A DNA stretch of 64,000 bases from Bacteroidales bacterium (GTDB taxonomy: Bacteria > Bacteroidota > Bacteroidia > Bacteroidales > UBA4417), in assembly GCA_016707705.1 (NCBI GenBank), contig JADJHD010000051.1, positions 1 to 64,000 of the forward strand. The letters are read 5' to 3'. This document shows, one piece after another, positions 1 through 9,689 of the stretch. Numbering within the stretch: position 1 is the first letter of the stretch; each line of letters begins with the position of its first letter. The notes beneath the pieces are model-generated. The model saw nothing but the letters and a program-made list of their open reading frames with translations. It was not told where the DNA came from and ran no database searches. Made by a program: the position numbers and the translations under genes.

Positions 1-848
1 TTGTGAACCGGCTTATTGTCTCTGTAACCAGACATTTAGCTGTTCGATCACATATTCTGATTCGTGATGCATCCATTTCCACATCTCCCTGACTTCCACC
101 ATTATTCTCTGGATCGCCGGGAGCCATCATACCAGATATCCTCTGAGCTATTCCATCAATGATATTCAGAATTCTTCATACTGCCCCAGCTCAGGAGCAT
201 TTTGGGCGATAAACAGAAAACTACCTTTTCGAATGGGCATAATCTGACAGTTCTAATAAATGACACCAGTGCCGGACTCATTTTCCAACTCCTCATTTTT
301 GCTGCATCAATAATCGTGACTGTTCTTCATAAATCATCAGCCAGTCCATGTAGATCCCCATCAAAACCATCCTCAATAATCCGATCGATATACGATTTCA
401 TTATTGCCTTCCATTCCGGGAGCCCAGAATTTAACTCCATAATTATCATTCCAGTCTGCCAGGATCCTTTCCATCATCCATGAGAGGGATGAGCTAGATC
501 CCAATCTGCTTTCCAGTCACAGCTTTAGGATTCAGCCTGTCCGACATCGACATAGCTAAGAACCAGTTTCCCTTTCCGGAAGAGTTTTTAGAAGCCTTAA
601 TCTTCGAAACATCAGAACTGTTGTCGTAGTCTTCATCCCCGATATCACTGCGTCTCTGATCCATAACAATCAGGTCGTAATGCGAATTGCATATGGAATC
701 GATGGCTGATGGTCGGTCGAGGCCATCAAGCTGATATGCCCAGAACTTAACATCCTTGAGAGGGCCGGTAATTACAATCGGTTGATCTTCTTCCTTGCTG
801 CAACTTAATAATAACAGGGGAAACAAAATCGCCGAAAATAACAGATTC
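1..848 (-). pseudogene. TM1410/GH114-like secreted protein, frameshifted and cut by window edge
   Basis: The minus strand encodes a lipoprotein-like leader ending LLLLSCSKEED, then a segment with WAYQLDGLDRPSAID and YDLIVMDQRRS. Further pieces in other frames read ILADWNDNYGVKFW and FLFIAQNAPELGQYEE. These match the TM1410-type (GH114-like, endo-polygalactosaminidase superfamily) extracellular TIM-barrel proteins. No ATG is visible at the expected start near 848, and the reading frame changes at least four times. The 3' end runs off the window. The family assignment rests on recalled motifs; the substrate is unknown. The conserved pieces lie in the right order, so this is a whole gene broken by small indels, not a fragment. 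Confidence 0.6.
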
Positions 849-1255
849 CAATTTCAAACATTGGGGAGAACTGCATAAAATGTTCTTCTACCTTTTCCCG
901 AAGCCATCCGGCGTTGTCCACAAGTCCCTGGATGAAAAGCTCCTTCCGTTCATGAAGATTAACCATTCCACAATGATTATGAGCTATCAGGGCAATATGT
1001 TTAACCTCTCCCACTGATATTGCATATGACACTTCAAATTCTGAATATCTGGAGAGATTTATAGCTTCTCCTGATCGGATAATAAATGCAAAACAATCCG
1101 GCATATTCAGGTGTTTCCTGTTGTCCATGGCACATCCCAATCAGCAACTCTGCCTTTGGTGTAGGCTCTCCTGAGGCCGTTCGAGGTTATGGGTATTCCA
1201 GTAGCTTACCAACAGGTGTTCCCTGTACTCCGCAGGAATATCTTCATGTTTTGTA
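841..1255 (-). pseudogene. beta-carbonic-anhydrase-like protein, frameshifted
   Basis: Minus-strand pieces read in order IPAEYR, KLLEYHNLERPQE-like sequence, MDNRKHLNMPDCFAFIIRSG, and YAISVGEVKHIALIAHNHCG followed by MVNLHERKELFIQGLVDNAG. The CMD(x)R-type motif (here with Cys displaced by a frameshift) and the H-x2-C motif (HNHCG) are the zinc-site signatures of beta-class carbonic anhydrases and their small relatives. The gene is short for a classical enzyme, so a carbonic-anhydrase-like protein is the safer name. At least three frame changes are needed for one continuous product. It ends just upstream of the TM1410-like gene on the same strand. Confidence 0.65.
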
Positions 1256-1365
1256 ACTGTGATCAGATTGCTCAAGAAATGGTATTAATAATTGTTTTAA
1301 GTTTATTGGTAGTGAGGGGGCTAAGAGATTGCTACAACTAAACGCTATTTCTAAAAGAATCCAGA

Positions 1366-1527
1366 AGTCAGTAGTCAGAAGTCAGAATAGAAAATGGACT
1401 CATTATTTGAAAATTATTCTTGTCCGCCTGGCCGGATGGATTCTGTATTAGTGTATTCTGGACTTTGAGTCTGTCCGCCGGCTGGCGGATGGATTCTGTC
1501 CGCCGGCTGGCGGATGAATCTCTTTTA
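1366..1527. repeat. Dispersed hairpin repeat, copy A
   Basis: This stretch carries the motifs CAGAAGTCAG, GAAAATGGA(n)TCATTA and two copies of GTCCGCCGGCTGGCGGAT, an imperfect palindrome able to form a short GC-rich hairpin. The same arrangement is seen at 37.81-37.97 kb and in part at 4.99-5.13, 38.84 and 39.06 kb. It is non-coding and resembles REP-type intergenic elements. Confidence 0.7.
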
Positions 1528-1657
1528 CTCCCGTTTAACAATTTCAACTTCTCTTCAAAAGCTTTTTTGCCTTCTTTTCTTTGATGAATTAAAATCAAAT
1601 ATACCCATCATCTGCCATTATCTTTGTTTCTATTCTTGAATCAACACTGGAAAACTG

Positions 1658-2197
1658 ATGAAACATCCACCGTTCTTCCTGTTAATTTGTCTTTCTTCAA
1701 TGCAGTTGTTTGCCCAGGACTGGAAGAAAGCAAGTTGCAACACTTTCACATTCGAAATGGAGGTTACCTTCCGCTCAACGGTTCAGATTTATGATGCCAT
1801 TACCGGCGATATTACCGGATGGTGGATCATTCCTTTCAGAAAAGCCGTATAAGCTATATCTTGAAGCCAAAACTAGCGGAGGTTTTTAGAGATCTTCGAC
1901 GAGAGTGGTGATGGTGCAAAACATGCTACGGTAATCTATGCCCAAAGAGGCAAAATGATTCGTTTCGATGGTCCTTTGGGACTTGCCGGCAATGCTCTGC
2001 AGATGGTCACCACCTACAACTTTTCAGCGGTTGGCTCCGATTCCACCAAAATCACCCTTATAGTTCATGGTTCCGGTGAAATACAGGACGGCATCCCCTC
2101 CATTGTTGAATCCGTATGGCAGCATTTCCTCTTCCGAAAGGTTCAACACCCCCCATTGAAAACGGCTATCGAAAACTGGTTGATTTTCAGGAATTAG
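1658..2197 (+). pseudogene. SRPBCC/AHSA1-like small-ligand-binding protein, frameshifted
   Basis: The first plus-strand gene starts with a hydrophobic leader ending LFAQDW. In successive frames follow TFRSTVQIYDAITGDITGWW, LEAKTSGGF, IFDESGDGAKHATVIYAQ-like sequence, and MIRFDGPLGLAGNALQMVTT with YNFSAVGSDSTKITL. The W-D-A-I-T opening, the GPLG segment and the alternating strands are typical of the SRPBCC (Bet v1-like/AHSA1) superfamily. Two to three indels break it around 1855-1955 and after 2150. It is divergent from the flanking minus-strand genes. The ligand is unknown. Confidence 0.6.
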
Positions 2198-2224
2198 TGT
2201 TCCTGATGTCCCAAAAGAAGCCGG

Positions 2225-2606
2225 TTACCTCGAGTGAATAGCTACTAGGTTGCCTTCTGTATCAAGGAAAATAGCCATTGAGCCAATTTCTTTAGAGATC
2301 AGGTTTTGGGTTGAATCACCCTTCCCTCCTGCGGGCTCTACCTTTGAAAGCTCATTTGGCAGGTCACCGGAAAAAGCCGTAAAATAGACCGGTGTGCCAC
2401 AATCTGAGGGCTTGTAGTATTCAGGCCGATGAACCATGATCCCCCCTGAACCTATCTCCTATCCTCAAAACCATGAAACCAGGCCATATCCAAAGGGCCC
2501 ATCTGGTTTCTCTCCATTTTGAACCGAAGGCACGTTTCAAAGAGGATTGCCCTGTCCATATCGGCTACGGGATCTCGAACCATCCAACAACATTGTGTAT
2601 TTCCAT
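2225..2606 (-). pseudogene. VOC-family (glyoxalase-like) protein, frameshifted
   Basis: The start at 2606 gives MEIHNVVGWFEIP, followed in another frame by VADMDRAILF and then MVHRPEYYKPSD, GTPVYFTAFSGDL, NELSKVEPAGGK and GSMAIFLDTEGNLVAIHSR to the stop at 2225. This is the full length of the single-domain VOC family (about 125 residues), with both beta-alpha-beta-beta-beta halves visible. Frame changes occur near 2565, 2510 and 2330. The protein is likely a cytoplasmic VOC protein of unknown substrate. The last 70 residues are nearly intact. Confidence 0.75.
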
Positions 2607-2704
2607 TTGAATTGTTTTCCAATAAAAACAATCAGGAATGTCACTAAGTTCACCAAAAGACTGAAGGATGCTCTGTAAACAGAAAGTAAGAAGGGATTTA
2701 TTTG

Positions 2705-3655
2705 CTCAGAAGGCAGAAATCAGCAAGAGCTCTGCCGTCACCGCTTTAATGATTACTGGTATGCGCAGTGCAATGCAGCTATCATGGCGACCTTCAACTT
2801 TCAGCTCCTGAGTTTCTCCGGTTTTCAGGTTGACAGTGCTCTGACTCAAGGAAATGCTGGAGGTTGGCTTAACATCCCCCCCAAACACAAGCTCATTTCC
2901 ATTGGTGATTCCTCCGTTTATTCCTCCGGCATTGTTGGTTGCCGTTTTCCGGATGCATCCAGTAGGGGTCATTATGCTGGCTCCCAGACATGGAAGCAGC
3001 CTTGAAAACCACTGCCAAACTCAATTCCCTTGATTGCGGGACTGGAAAATATCAAATGGCTGATCACCGATTCCACACTGTCAAAAAGGGCTCACCCAGC
3101 CTGCAGGAACACCTGATGCTTCGGCATTCGATGGAGTCCCCAACGGATCTCCATTGGCAAGTGCCTCTTCAATGGTGGATTAAATCCTTCCTGCCGCCCA
3201 ACTCCAGAATCCTGGCCTGAATGGAAATATTCTCCAATATTTTTTGTAATTACTCCTGCAGCAACCAATCCCAAAGTGATCCGCCCTGAAAATGACCTCC
3301 GCCCCTGGGATCTGAAAACCTTTGAACTTTACCCTTGGTGAAATCGGCATGTGCCCGGACAGGCAGATCGGCAAGTTTATCATAGTCGGCTGAGCGCTGT
3401 TTCTTATTCCTGAAAGGACTGTGAGCGGACTTTGCCTGTTGTGAATCCATTGTGTAGTGACCGGAACTATTTCGGGCAATCGGGCCCATGACGGGGTGTT
3501 GTCCCCGGCAATCCTGAATGGCGTTCGGTGCAGATCGGATTCAAAATCCTGAGCAGAGTGCACTTCAGGGGAACCCCCGTCAATCACCACTCCTATTGCA
3601 GATCCATGTGATTCTCCAAAATTGAAATCCTGAAAATCCTTCCGAATGAATTCAT
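2705..3655 (-). pseudogene. aroC: Chorismate synthase, frameshifted
   Basis: AroC converts EPSP to chorismate, the last common step of aromatic synthesis. The ATG at 3655 lies 2 bp after the aroA stop. Pieces in order are NSFGRIFRIS, FGESHGSAIGVVIDG, SAQDFESDLHRTP, SPLTVLSGI, a RSADYDKL/AHADFTKGKVQRFSDPRGGGHFQGG region, and near the C-terminus NNAGGINGGITNGNELVF, KPTSSISLSQSTVNL and GRHDSCIALRIPVI. These are the FMN/EPSP-site signatures of the family. The first shift is the loss of one A in an A run between IS and NFGESHG. Total length is slightly below the usual 355-360 codons. The gene is certain; whether the shifts are real is not. Confidence 0.85.
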
Positions 3656-3657
3656 AA

Positions 3658-4923
3658 CTATAGAATTACAGATTTACTGTACTTGATATTAACGCCTATT
3701 TTCTGCAAGTCTTCAAAAACTCCGGATACGACTTGCCTGCCACATTCAGCTCCCTTTATGACGACTTTTGCTTTCGCTCCCAGGTAACAGACTGCCGCCA
3801 TCATTGCAATCCTGTGACCACTGTGAGATGAGACATTGCCGCCATTTGGTTGTCCGCTTGCAATAAATAGATCGTTTCCTTCTATCCAAACCCTGATTCC
3901 AGATTTGACAATACCTCCACGTTGCCATTGCCCTGTCGCTTTCCTCATGGACCAATCTCTCAATGCCGGCAATCCTCTGGTCCCTAAAGAAAACGTCAGG
4001 GCTGCTGCCGGAGGAAACAGATCCTGGCATTCGGTGGCATCAAATTCAAAGGATTTCAAACTACGGCTTTCAATTTCAAGGGAAATTCGGACCTGCAAGT
4101 ACCGGTAAAGCCGCATAATTCTAAAGGATTTCCAGTATTTGGCGATCGGCTTGGGCAGAATGTGGATTTAGACCCTTTGAGCCGTATTTTTCCTGCAACT
4201 GCTCCCGCTACCAGCAGAAAAAGCAGCTCCACTCAAGTCTCCCTCAACTTCATAGCTCCGAGATGGAATATTTCTTGATTCTGGGATTTTGAAGAGACTC
4301 ATTCCTTCATTTCACCCGGAATGCCAAAATCCCGAAGTAAAGTTTCCAGCGTCATTGAGATATAGGGGGCTTGCTCTTGAGGTTATCCACGCATCACGGA
4401 GTCATCCTTTAGAACCGGCAGGCCATCAGCAGTCCGGTGAGCAGCTGGGAACTTACTGATCCATCAACATTCACCTGGTCCGCCCTTAATTTGCCTTCCA
4501 GTTTTATGGGCAATAATCCGGCATTGGATTCTACTTTAACGCCCAATTGCTGAAGCGCATCTGTAATCATCTGCACCGGCCTTTTCGAAGGAGCCTTTTC
4601 CGGTAATAGTAACCATTCCGTTCAATGCTGCAATGGGCGTGAACATCCTTAATGCCAGTCCGGATTCTCCACAGTTCAGATTTGAAGCCACTGCTCCAGA
4701 TCCTGATCTAACCAGAATCTCATTCTCCTTTACTCTCCACCTCCACCCAACCCTGGCAATCTCTCATGGCGGCTTTCGAATCCATGCGACGCGAACCATT
4801 CAGAATGCGGTTTCTCCATTGGCAAACAGTCCGGCAGCAATGGCACGCTGTGTCATGCTTTGCTCGAAGGAGGGCCTGCAAATTGAAGCTGCCAGAAGAT
4901 GGAGAAAGCTCTATTATCATTGA
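3658..4923 (-). pseudogene. aroA: 3-phosphoshikimate 1-carboxyvinyltransferase (EPSP synthase), frameshifted
   Basis: AroA adds the enolpyruvyl group of PEP to shikimate 3-phosphate. The start region reads MIIELSPSSGSFNLQA and then, across a shift, the PSKS-type substrate loop. Later pieces include NCGESGLALRMFTP-like and NVDGSVSSQLLTG-like sequence. The last 150 codons contain IWIEGNDLFIASGQPNGGNV, SSHSGHRIAMMAA and the C-terminal KVVIKGAECG(...)VFEDLQKIGVNIKY. Full length (about 420 codons) is preserved but at least eight shifts and one short gap separate the pieces. It sits between the DAHP synthase-chorismate mutase gene and aroC, which starts 2 bp later, as in a translationally coupled operon. 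Confidence 0.85.
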
Positions 4924-4987
4924 AATTAAAAGCTCTTGTATCAGAAATTGTTAAATATGCGTGTTCAGGAAGAAGCCTAGAGTCGGA

Positions 4988-5130
4988 ATCTGGGAGTTCG
5001 TCCGCCAGCCGGCGGACAGAAGTCAGAATACAGAAGTTGAAGTTTGAAGTAATATCATTTTCCCAATAATATTTCCAAACAATCTATTCTGACTACTTTT
5101 GACTACTCGCCTGCTGGCGGATGGATTCCT
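4988..5130. repeat. Dispersed hairpin repeat, copy B
   Basis: It carries GTCCGCCAGCCGGCGGAC (reverse complement of the copy A palindrome), GACAGAAGTCAGAATACAG, a central CATTTTCCC-containing segment, TATTCTGACTAC and a closing GGCGGATGGATTCC. The outer parts are inverted relative to each other, as in the 37.8-kb copy. It lies between aroA and the DAHP synthase gene, inside the operon. Confidence 0.65.
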
Positions 5131-5339
5131 TTTTTCTCATCTTATTCCTTTCAGTCCCTTGGCAAGATTTTCTGAATCAGACTCAACATTCAACAGAAAT
5201 GTAAAGGGAATTCGCCAAAACAGGCTTGTTGAGGATTGAATTCCCATGTAGCTGATTTCTTGGACTGATAATCTCACTTCCTGATTCCTTTTCAAACTCA
5301 GACTGCACCCCGGACTGTCCTGCTGCAACAGATTCCTTT

Positions 5340-6420
5340 ACCGGTTCAGTCGGGGCTTCTACACTCATGATCTTCACCTGCCTGTCGATGGATTCCTGAT
5401 GGATGGCTTGGTGAATCACCGTGATAAACCCTTGCTCAATCCTTTCATATCTCCTTTCAAAGCCTTATCCACAATTTCCTGCCAGCGGTTGCTTTGCAGA
5501 ATGGTGATTTGATGCGCCTTCTCTTGTATTGTCCGATGGTTTCTGCAACCCGTATTCTTCTCTCGAGAATGTCAAAAGCTGACTATCGCCATTATCGATC
5601 TGTCTACGGTGAAGCTCATCCAATACACTTATAAAATTCTTGGGATTTTCCGAAACTTCTGTCCTCAACACCAGCTGACTCAGCATCTCATCCAGCTTTT
5701 CAGGAGTGAGTTGCTGCCTCTCTTATCACTCCAGGCGCAATCCGGATCTCTGTGTGATTCAATCATGAGTCCGTCATAATTCAGGTCCATGGCTTCCTGA
5801 CTGATATCCTTCAAATAAGCCCTATGCCACCAATATGGCTGGGGTCACAAATCATTGGCAATCCCGGGGAAACGCTGCTTTAGATCAATGCTATCTGCCA
5901 TCTGGGTTGGTTGCGGTAGGCTGTTTTTCACAGGTGGAAAAACCCTCAGAATAGCCTCCAACCTTGGCAACTCCTGATTTCATTTTTCTTTCGATGGTTC
6001 TACTCCATAATTCCAGCTCAGGATTGATGGGATTCTTGACCAGAACCATCACATCCACTCCCTGGAGGGCGCTGGCGATTTCCCGTGCATGGCAAAGGGA
6101 TTTACTGTGGTCCGGCACTAATCCAAAGCAGCATATCCACCCTGAATTCTAGGGCTTGGTAAACATGCTTTTCAGTAGCTACCCTCAGTGGCGACGGGCA
6201 TTCCTGTTGTTTCCCTGTTTCACCACCTTCAACCACTTCAGTCCTTGGGAGCCTACCTCTTCAAAGGAATTGGGACGGGTGCGGGGCTTCCAGATTCCGG
6301 CTTCAACCCGATCTTACATCTGTTGAATGAACTGAACACGAACATTTTGATGGTCCGCTATTTGTTTGCACACGAGGAATATACAGATTGGACAGCGTGA
6401 GAAAACGTCCATCGTTCTGC
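5340..6420 (-). pseudogene. Bifunctional DAHP synthase / chorismate mutase, frameshifted
   Basis: The N-terminal part is a class II-like (AroG/KDPS type) DAHP synthase: pieces read ADHQNVRVF-, FEGVGSQGL-, VATEKHVYQALEF, ISAGP, then ASALQGVDVMVLVKNPINPE, LELWSRTIE and GFSTCEK, followed by QEAMDLNYDGLMIESH. The C-terminal part is an AroQ chorismate mutase: VLDELHRRQIDNGDSQLLT, HQITILQSNRWQEIVDKALK, and HQAIHQESIDRQVKIMS. This fusion order (synthase, then mutase) is the usual Bacteroidota arrangement next to tyrA and prephenate dehydratase. At least ten shifts are present; the first 30-40 codons are poorly preserved. Confidence 0.8.
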
Positions 6421-6434
6421 TTGCTTTAGTGTAG

Positions 6435-6482
6435 GTTTTCTGCCACAAAGGTACCAAGACACAAAGGAACTGGGCAAAGAGG
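6435..6482. repeat. Partial copy of the CACAAAG/CTAAGG-type dispersed repeat
   Basis: The sequence TGCCACAAAGGTACCAAGACACAAAGG matches the core of the 155-bp tandem repeat at 35.07-35.54 kb. It lies between the tyrA end and the DAHP synthase start. Confidence 0.6.
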
Positions 6483-6595
6483 ATTATTACATACTTGAAA
6501 GATCCGCTATTGCCTACCAAGACCATCTTACTTTAGTATTATCTGATTTTATTGGCTTTTCCAGCTATGTTTCTTCCTTAACAGTTTCTTATTGT

Positions 6596-7400
6596 TAATC
6601 CGGGTTGAAATTGCCTCCCGAACAGCTGAATTTCAAGGTAATTTGCTTGATTACTTCCAGCACCGGTTCTCCATTATGCAAAAGATAAATCCAGGTTTCT
6701 GCTGTTGCTCTTGGCAAGTCGCACGTTTGAATCTCTCGTCGCCAGCGGAACGAATGTTGTCTTTCGTCCTTTTCTTATCGAGAACACCCTGTGCAGGCGC
6801 AAAGGAGGTTATATGCGAAATATGTGAAACGTAGGCCACGCGAATGTCGTGATCTTCGGGCAGGCATCAGGGAAACCTTCATTTCTGGCGGTCTCTAAGA
6901 TTTCTGAAAGTTAGATTCTGTGCGCATCGGGCATCACCGCTTTCCTGACTGGCTCAGATAGTAAACTGCGTCACTTGAACAGCTCCGGGTCACCCGCTTG
7001 CCTCTGGACCCGAAAATCCTCGGTTCCTGCCAGAAATAATGGTAATATATCTCTCCATTACAGGGATGATTCTTCACCAATTCCCTGGGAAATATCCGCT
7101 TTGGTGGAACCCATATCCATCACCACTCCCTTCGGCTTCCGGCTATCTTGTCCAAAATGCCATGGGCGGTACTGCAAATAACATCCACAGGTGCATATAA
7201 TCAGCGAAATCTGATTGGGGAACTCCGAAGTCTCCTATATCCAGAATTTCACCCAACAAGTTTCAAATCCATTTTGCTTTTTTCGCAATGCAATGCCGGG
7301 AAACGGTCAACGCTGACACCCTGATGCAAAGTCTGTTTTCCCAAGATCCTTCGGACAACGATCCTCCAACCAGCCCAAGTCCGATAATTCCAATCTTCAT
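6596..7400 (-). pseudogene. tyrA: Prephenate dehydrogenase, frameshifted
   Basis: TyrA oxidises prephenate to 4-hydroxyphenylpyruvate for tyrosine. The ATG at 7400 gives MKIGIIGLGLVGGSL, a Rossmann GxGxxGG dinucleotide motif. Later pieces read GVDRFPA-like, CEKSKMDLKLVG, VVMDMGSTKADISQGI, and near the end FRLAGGGFK/STVRLAKSN-like and NGEPVLEVI. The stop is at 6596. Length (about 268 codons) is normal for the Bacteroidota single-domain enzyme. Six or more indels break the frame. The position between the aminotransferase and the DAHP synthase genes fits the family's operon. Confidence 0.8.
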
Positions 7401-7469
7401 TTCAGTAGTTCTATTACTACTCCTAAGTTACTCTTTAGTTAGATGTGTGAGTTCCCCATCATGTTTGGT

Positions 7470-8760
7470 AATCTTTGTTGTAAAACTGCTTCAACCCTGC
7501 AGATGGATTCCTTCAGGTAGCTTCATCATCCGCAGAGTGAAATTCTCGATGAAATGGCTTCCATTGCTTCCGAAAATAAATCCCTAGGTGATGAAAGCTG
7601 TTGAACTGAGACAATCTGGTCATTGAATTCCTCGGAATGATCATAGCTTTCAGGGATTCTGCCCCAGAGGAACAACCGGGATCGACGGCTGTCGAAGTCG
7701 CAATCCAGCCCGTCCATCAGCCGTTCTGCCAATTTCTTCTCCGGCGGTAGGCTTCTATTCAGCTTTTCATAACCTACCCTGCCTGATTAGGGCTTCCACC
7801 GTTAAGCTCTCGTGGGGTGACGGAACATTCCGGAATCCAAATTGCTCTTCATTCCTTAGGAATAGACTTCAATATAGACGCTGTTCCCTGCTACTATCCT
7901 GATATGCGCCATCCGGCCAAGCTATGCGATTTGGAAAGAGAATTCAACTCCAGGCATACATCCGATGAACTCTTCTAATGATAGCAAGTTTAGTGTGTTT
8001 TCTCGTTCGTGATGAAGCTGTATGATTATCGTTGGCATATCAGAATATGATTCTTCCTTCCGAACTCCAACCAGTTTCCTGGAAACTCACTGGAAGCCTT
8101 GGTGCCGCTGAAGTATATATGAGGACAACACCCACACCGAAGCTTGACCTTTTCCAGTCCTTCAGTCTCTCCATGCCCCTCAAATTGTAAGGCAGTCATC
8201 CCTTTTCGGCACTGTAGATCATAGAAACGAACTTTTTCACCAATCATGTGGGTCACCGATTCATAGGTTGGACAACCGGGATTGGGGATCAACACCTCAT
8301 CGTCTTCCATTCACAGCGTCATACTGATATGCATAATTCTTTCCCTCTCGATCCTGTTGTTGCAGTGGATTTTCTGTAGGGAATCGGGATTGAGTTTTCC
8401 AACACCAAAATGTTCTTATGATACTCAGTCGGCAAAGTCTTCCATGAAGGTCTGGAATTCCGGCAGGGCTTTAGAAGTCATGATTTTCGTGGACGGGAAG
8501 AGGCTGAGGACAAAACCCTCGGTCACGCGTTGTTTGCTTGTCATTGATCCCGACTGCCACCCTGATTGATCACCGATATTCCCTGCTCGGACATTTCATC
8601 AAGCTGCTTCAGCTTCTTCCGGCGAAATAGTATTCCCTTGAACTTCAGGTGCGGTCAATATGGAATTGATTAGGGGCCAGCCTGACCAAGGTTTCCTGCC
8701 AAGCCAAATGCTCTTGTTAACTGAGCTCATTTCTCCTGAAAGTTTTGACCAAATTATTAG
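7470..8760 (-). pseudogene. PLP-dependent class I/II aminotransferase of the aromatic operon, frameshifted
   Basis: The N-terminal part reads EYYF-/KKLKQLDEMSEQGISVIN and a following LGxGSPD-like site. The large piece near 8030-8310 carries DDEVLIPNPGCPTYESV, the active-site neighbourhood of fold-type I enzymes. The C-terminal third contains LAGWR-like sequence (after the PLP lysine), NLDSGMFRP-like sequence, KLAERLMDGLDCDFD and SRLFLWGRIPESYDHSEEF, then FIRISLCA. These are features of LL-diaminopimelate/aspartate-type aminotransferases; in this operon it most likely transaminates phenylpyruvate or hydroxyphenylpyruvate. About eight shifts interrupt it. Exact substrate is inference from context. 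Confidence 0.75.
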
Positions 8761-8799
8761 GCCTTTCAGATTGACTGTTCCACATAGCCCCTGATTCCT

Positions 8800-9680
8800 C
8801 CCCACAGGCATAATGCCCTGATGATATTCTCCACCACCATCAACTGGTCAACTTGCGACCGTATTGCTGATAATGTATTTCTGTACCTCTGTACTCTCCG
8901 AACACCAGGTCGATATGGGGCGTTATTGCCAGGCCTCGCCAACAATGGGCATGGACCGTATTTGCGGTGAGCGGTTCATTCCATGTGATGCCAGGACTCA
9001 CAACACCAAGCTGAAAGACTTCCGGTTTTGGGTAAAGGCAAAGCAGAGACCTGCTCTGTCAATGGTTCCGGATTGCGGTGCCAGATGATGGATGTATTTT
9101 TCCGGGAAAGCGATGAGAAAGCGAAAAAATTGATGGAATCGGAGCCCACCTCTCTGCGCAAGAATCTCCAGATCCTACAATTCCCCTGCCAGCGAACTTG
9201 CCAGGGCGGTAACTCTCTGAAAGTTTCGTTCTTTCCCGATCCGGCGGGCTGCAACCGCCGTATCCGAAGTTTGGATAATTCCCCCCCCGAATTTCTTCCC
9301 GCGTCTCCAGGAAGAGTTCGTATTGGTGGGTGACATAAACGATGAATGAATCTCTTCTTTGTATACCGAAAGTGGTTTCTGCCCTGAGTGCCACTTTGTC
9401 TTTGGACAATTTTCAAATAGACTTCTCTCGGATAATCATTCTATCATGGCGCAGTTTTGCTCAGCTGGGCAGAATGTTACCCGGGAAACATCATGAGCTT
9501 TCATGGCCACATAACTCCACCCGACTATGGTTTTCTGCAAAGTGAAGTGGAAAACATCCTTGAAAATTCTCCCAACTAGGCGTAGTCCAAATTTCAAGGT
9601 TCGGGAAACAGGTGCGGGCTGCCAGCTCGTGAAAGGCTCCCTTTGCTCTCCTCCTGGAATGGCGATTTTGAATAGAGTAT
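8800..9680 (-). pseudogene. pheA: Prephenate dehydratase with ACT domain, frameshifted
   Basis: The first gene of the aromatic operon makes phenylpyruvate from prephenate. The N-terminal pieces KIAIPGG and KGAFHELAARTCFPNLEI are the conserved opening of the PDT domain. A VDYGVMAIEN-type segment follows in a different frame (seen as VELCGHES in the longest frame). Mid pieces include YVTHQYELFLETREEIRG, DTAVAARRIGKERN and ALASSLAGELYDLEILAQR. The C-terminal ACT part includes a GVVSPGI-like turn, LPIVGEAW-like sequence and IDLVFGEY. Length (about 290 codons) is normal. At least seven shifts are present. Confidence 0.75.
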
Positions 9681-9689
9681 TTTGAGCAT

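Noticed and set aside
1368..1598. Minus-strand frame of 76 codons
   Set aside because: It is formed almost entirely by the hairpin repeat.
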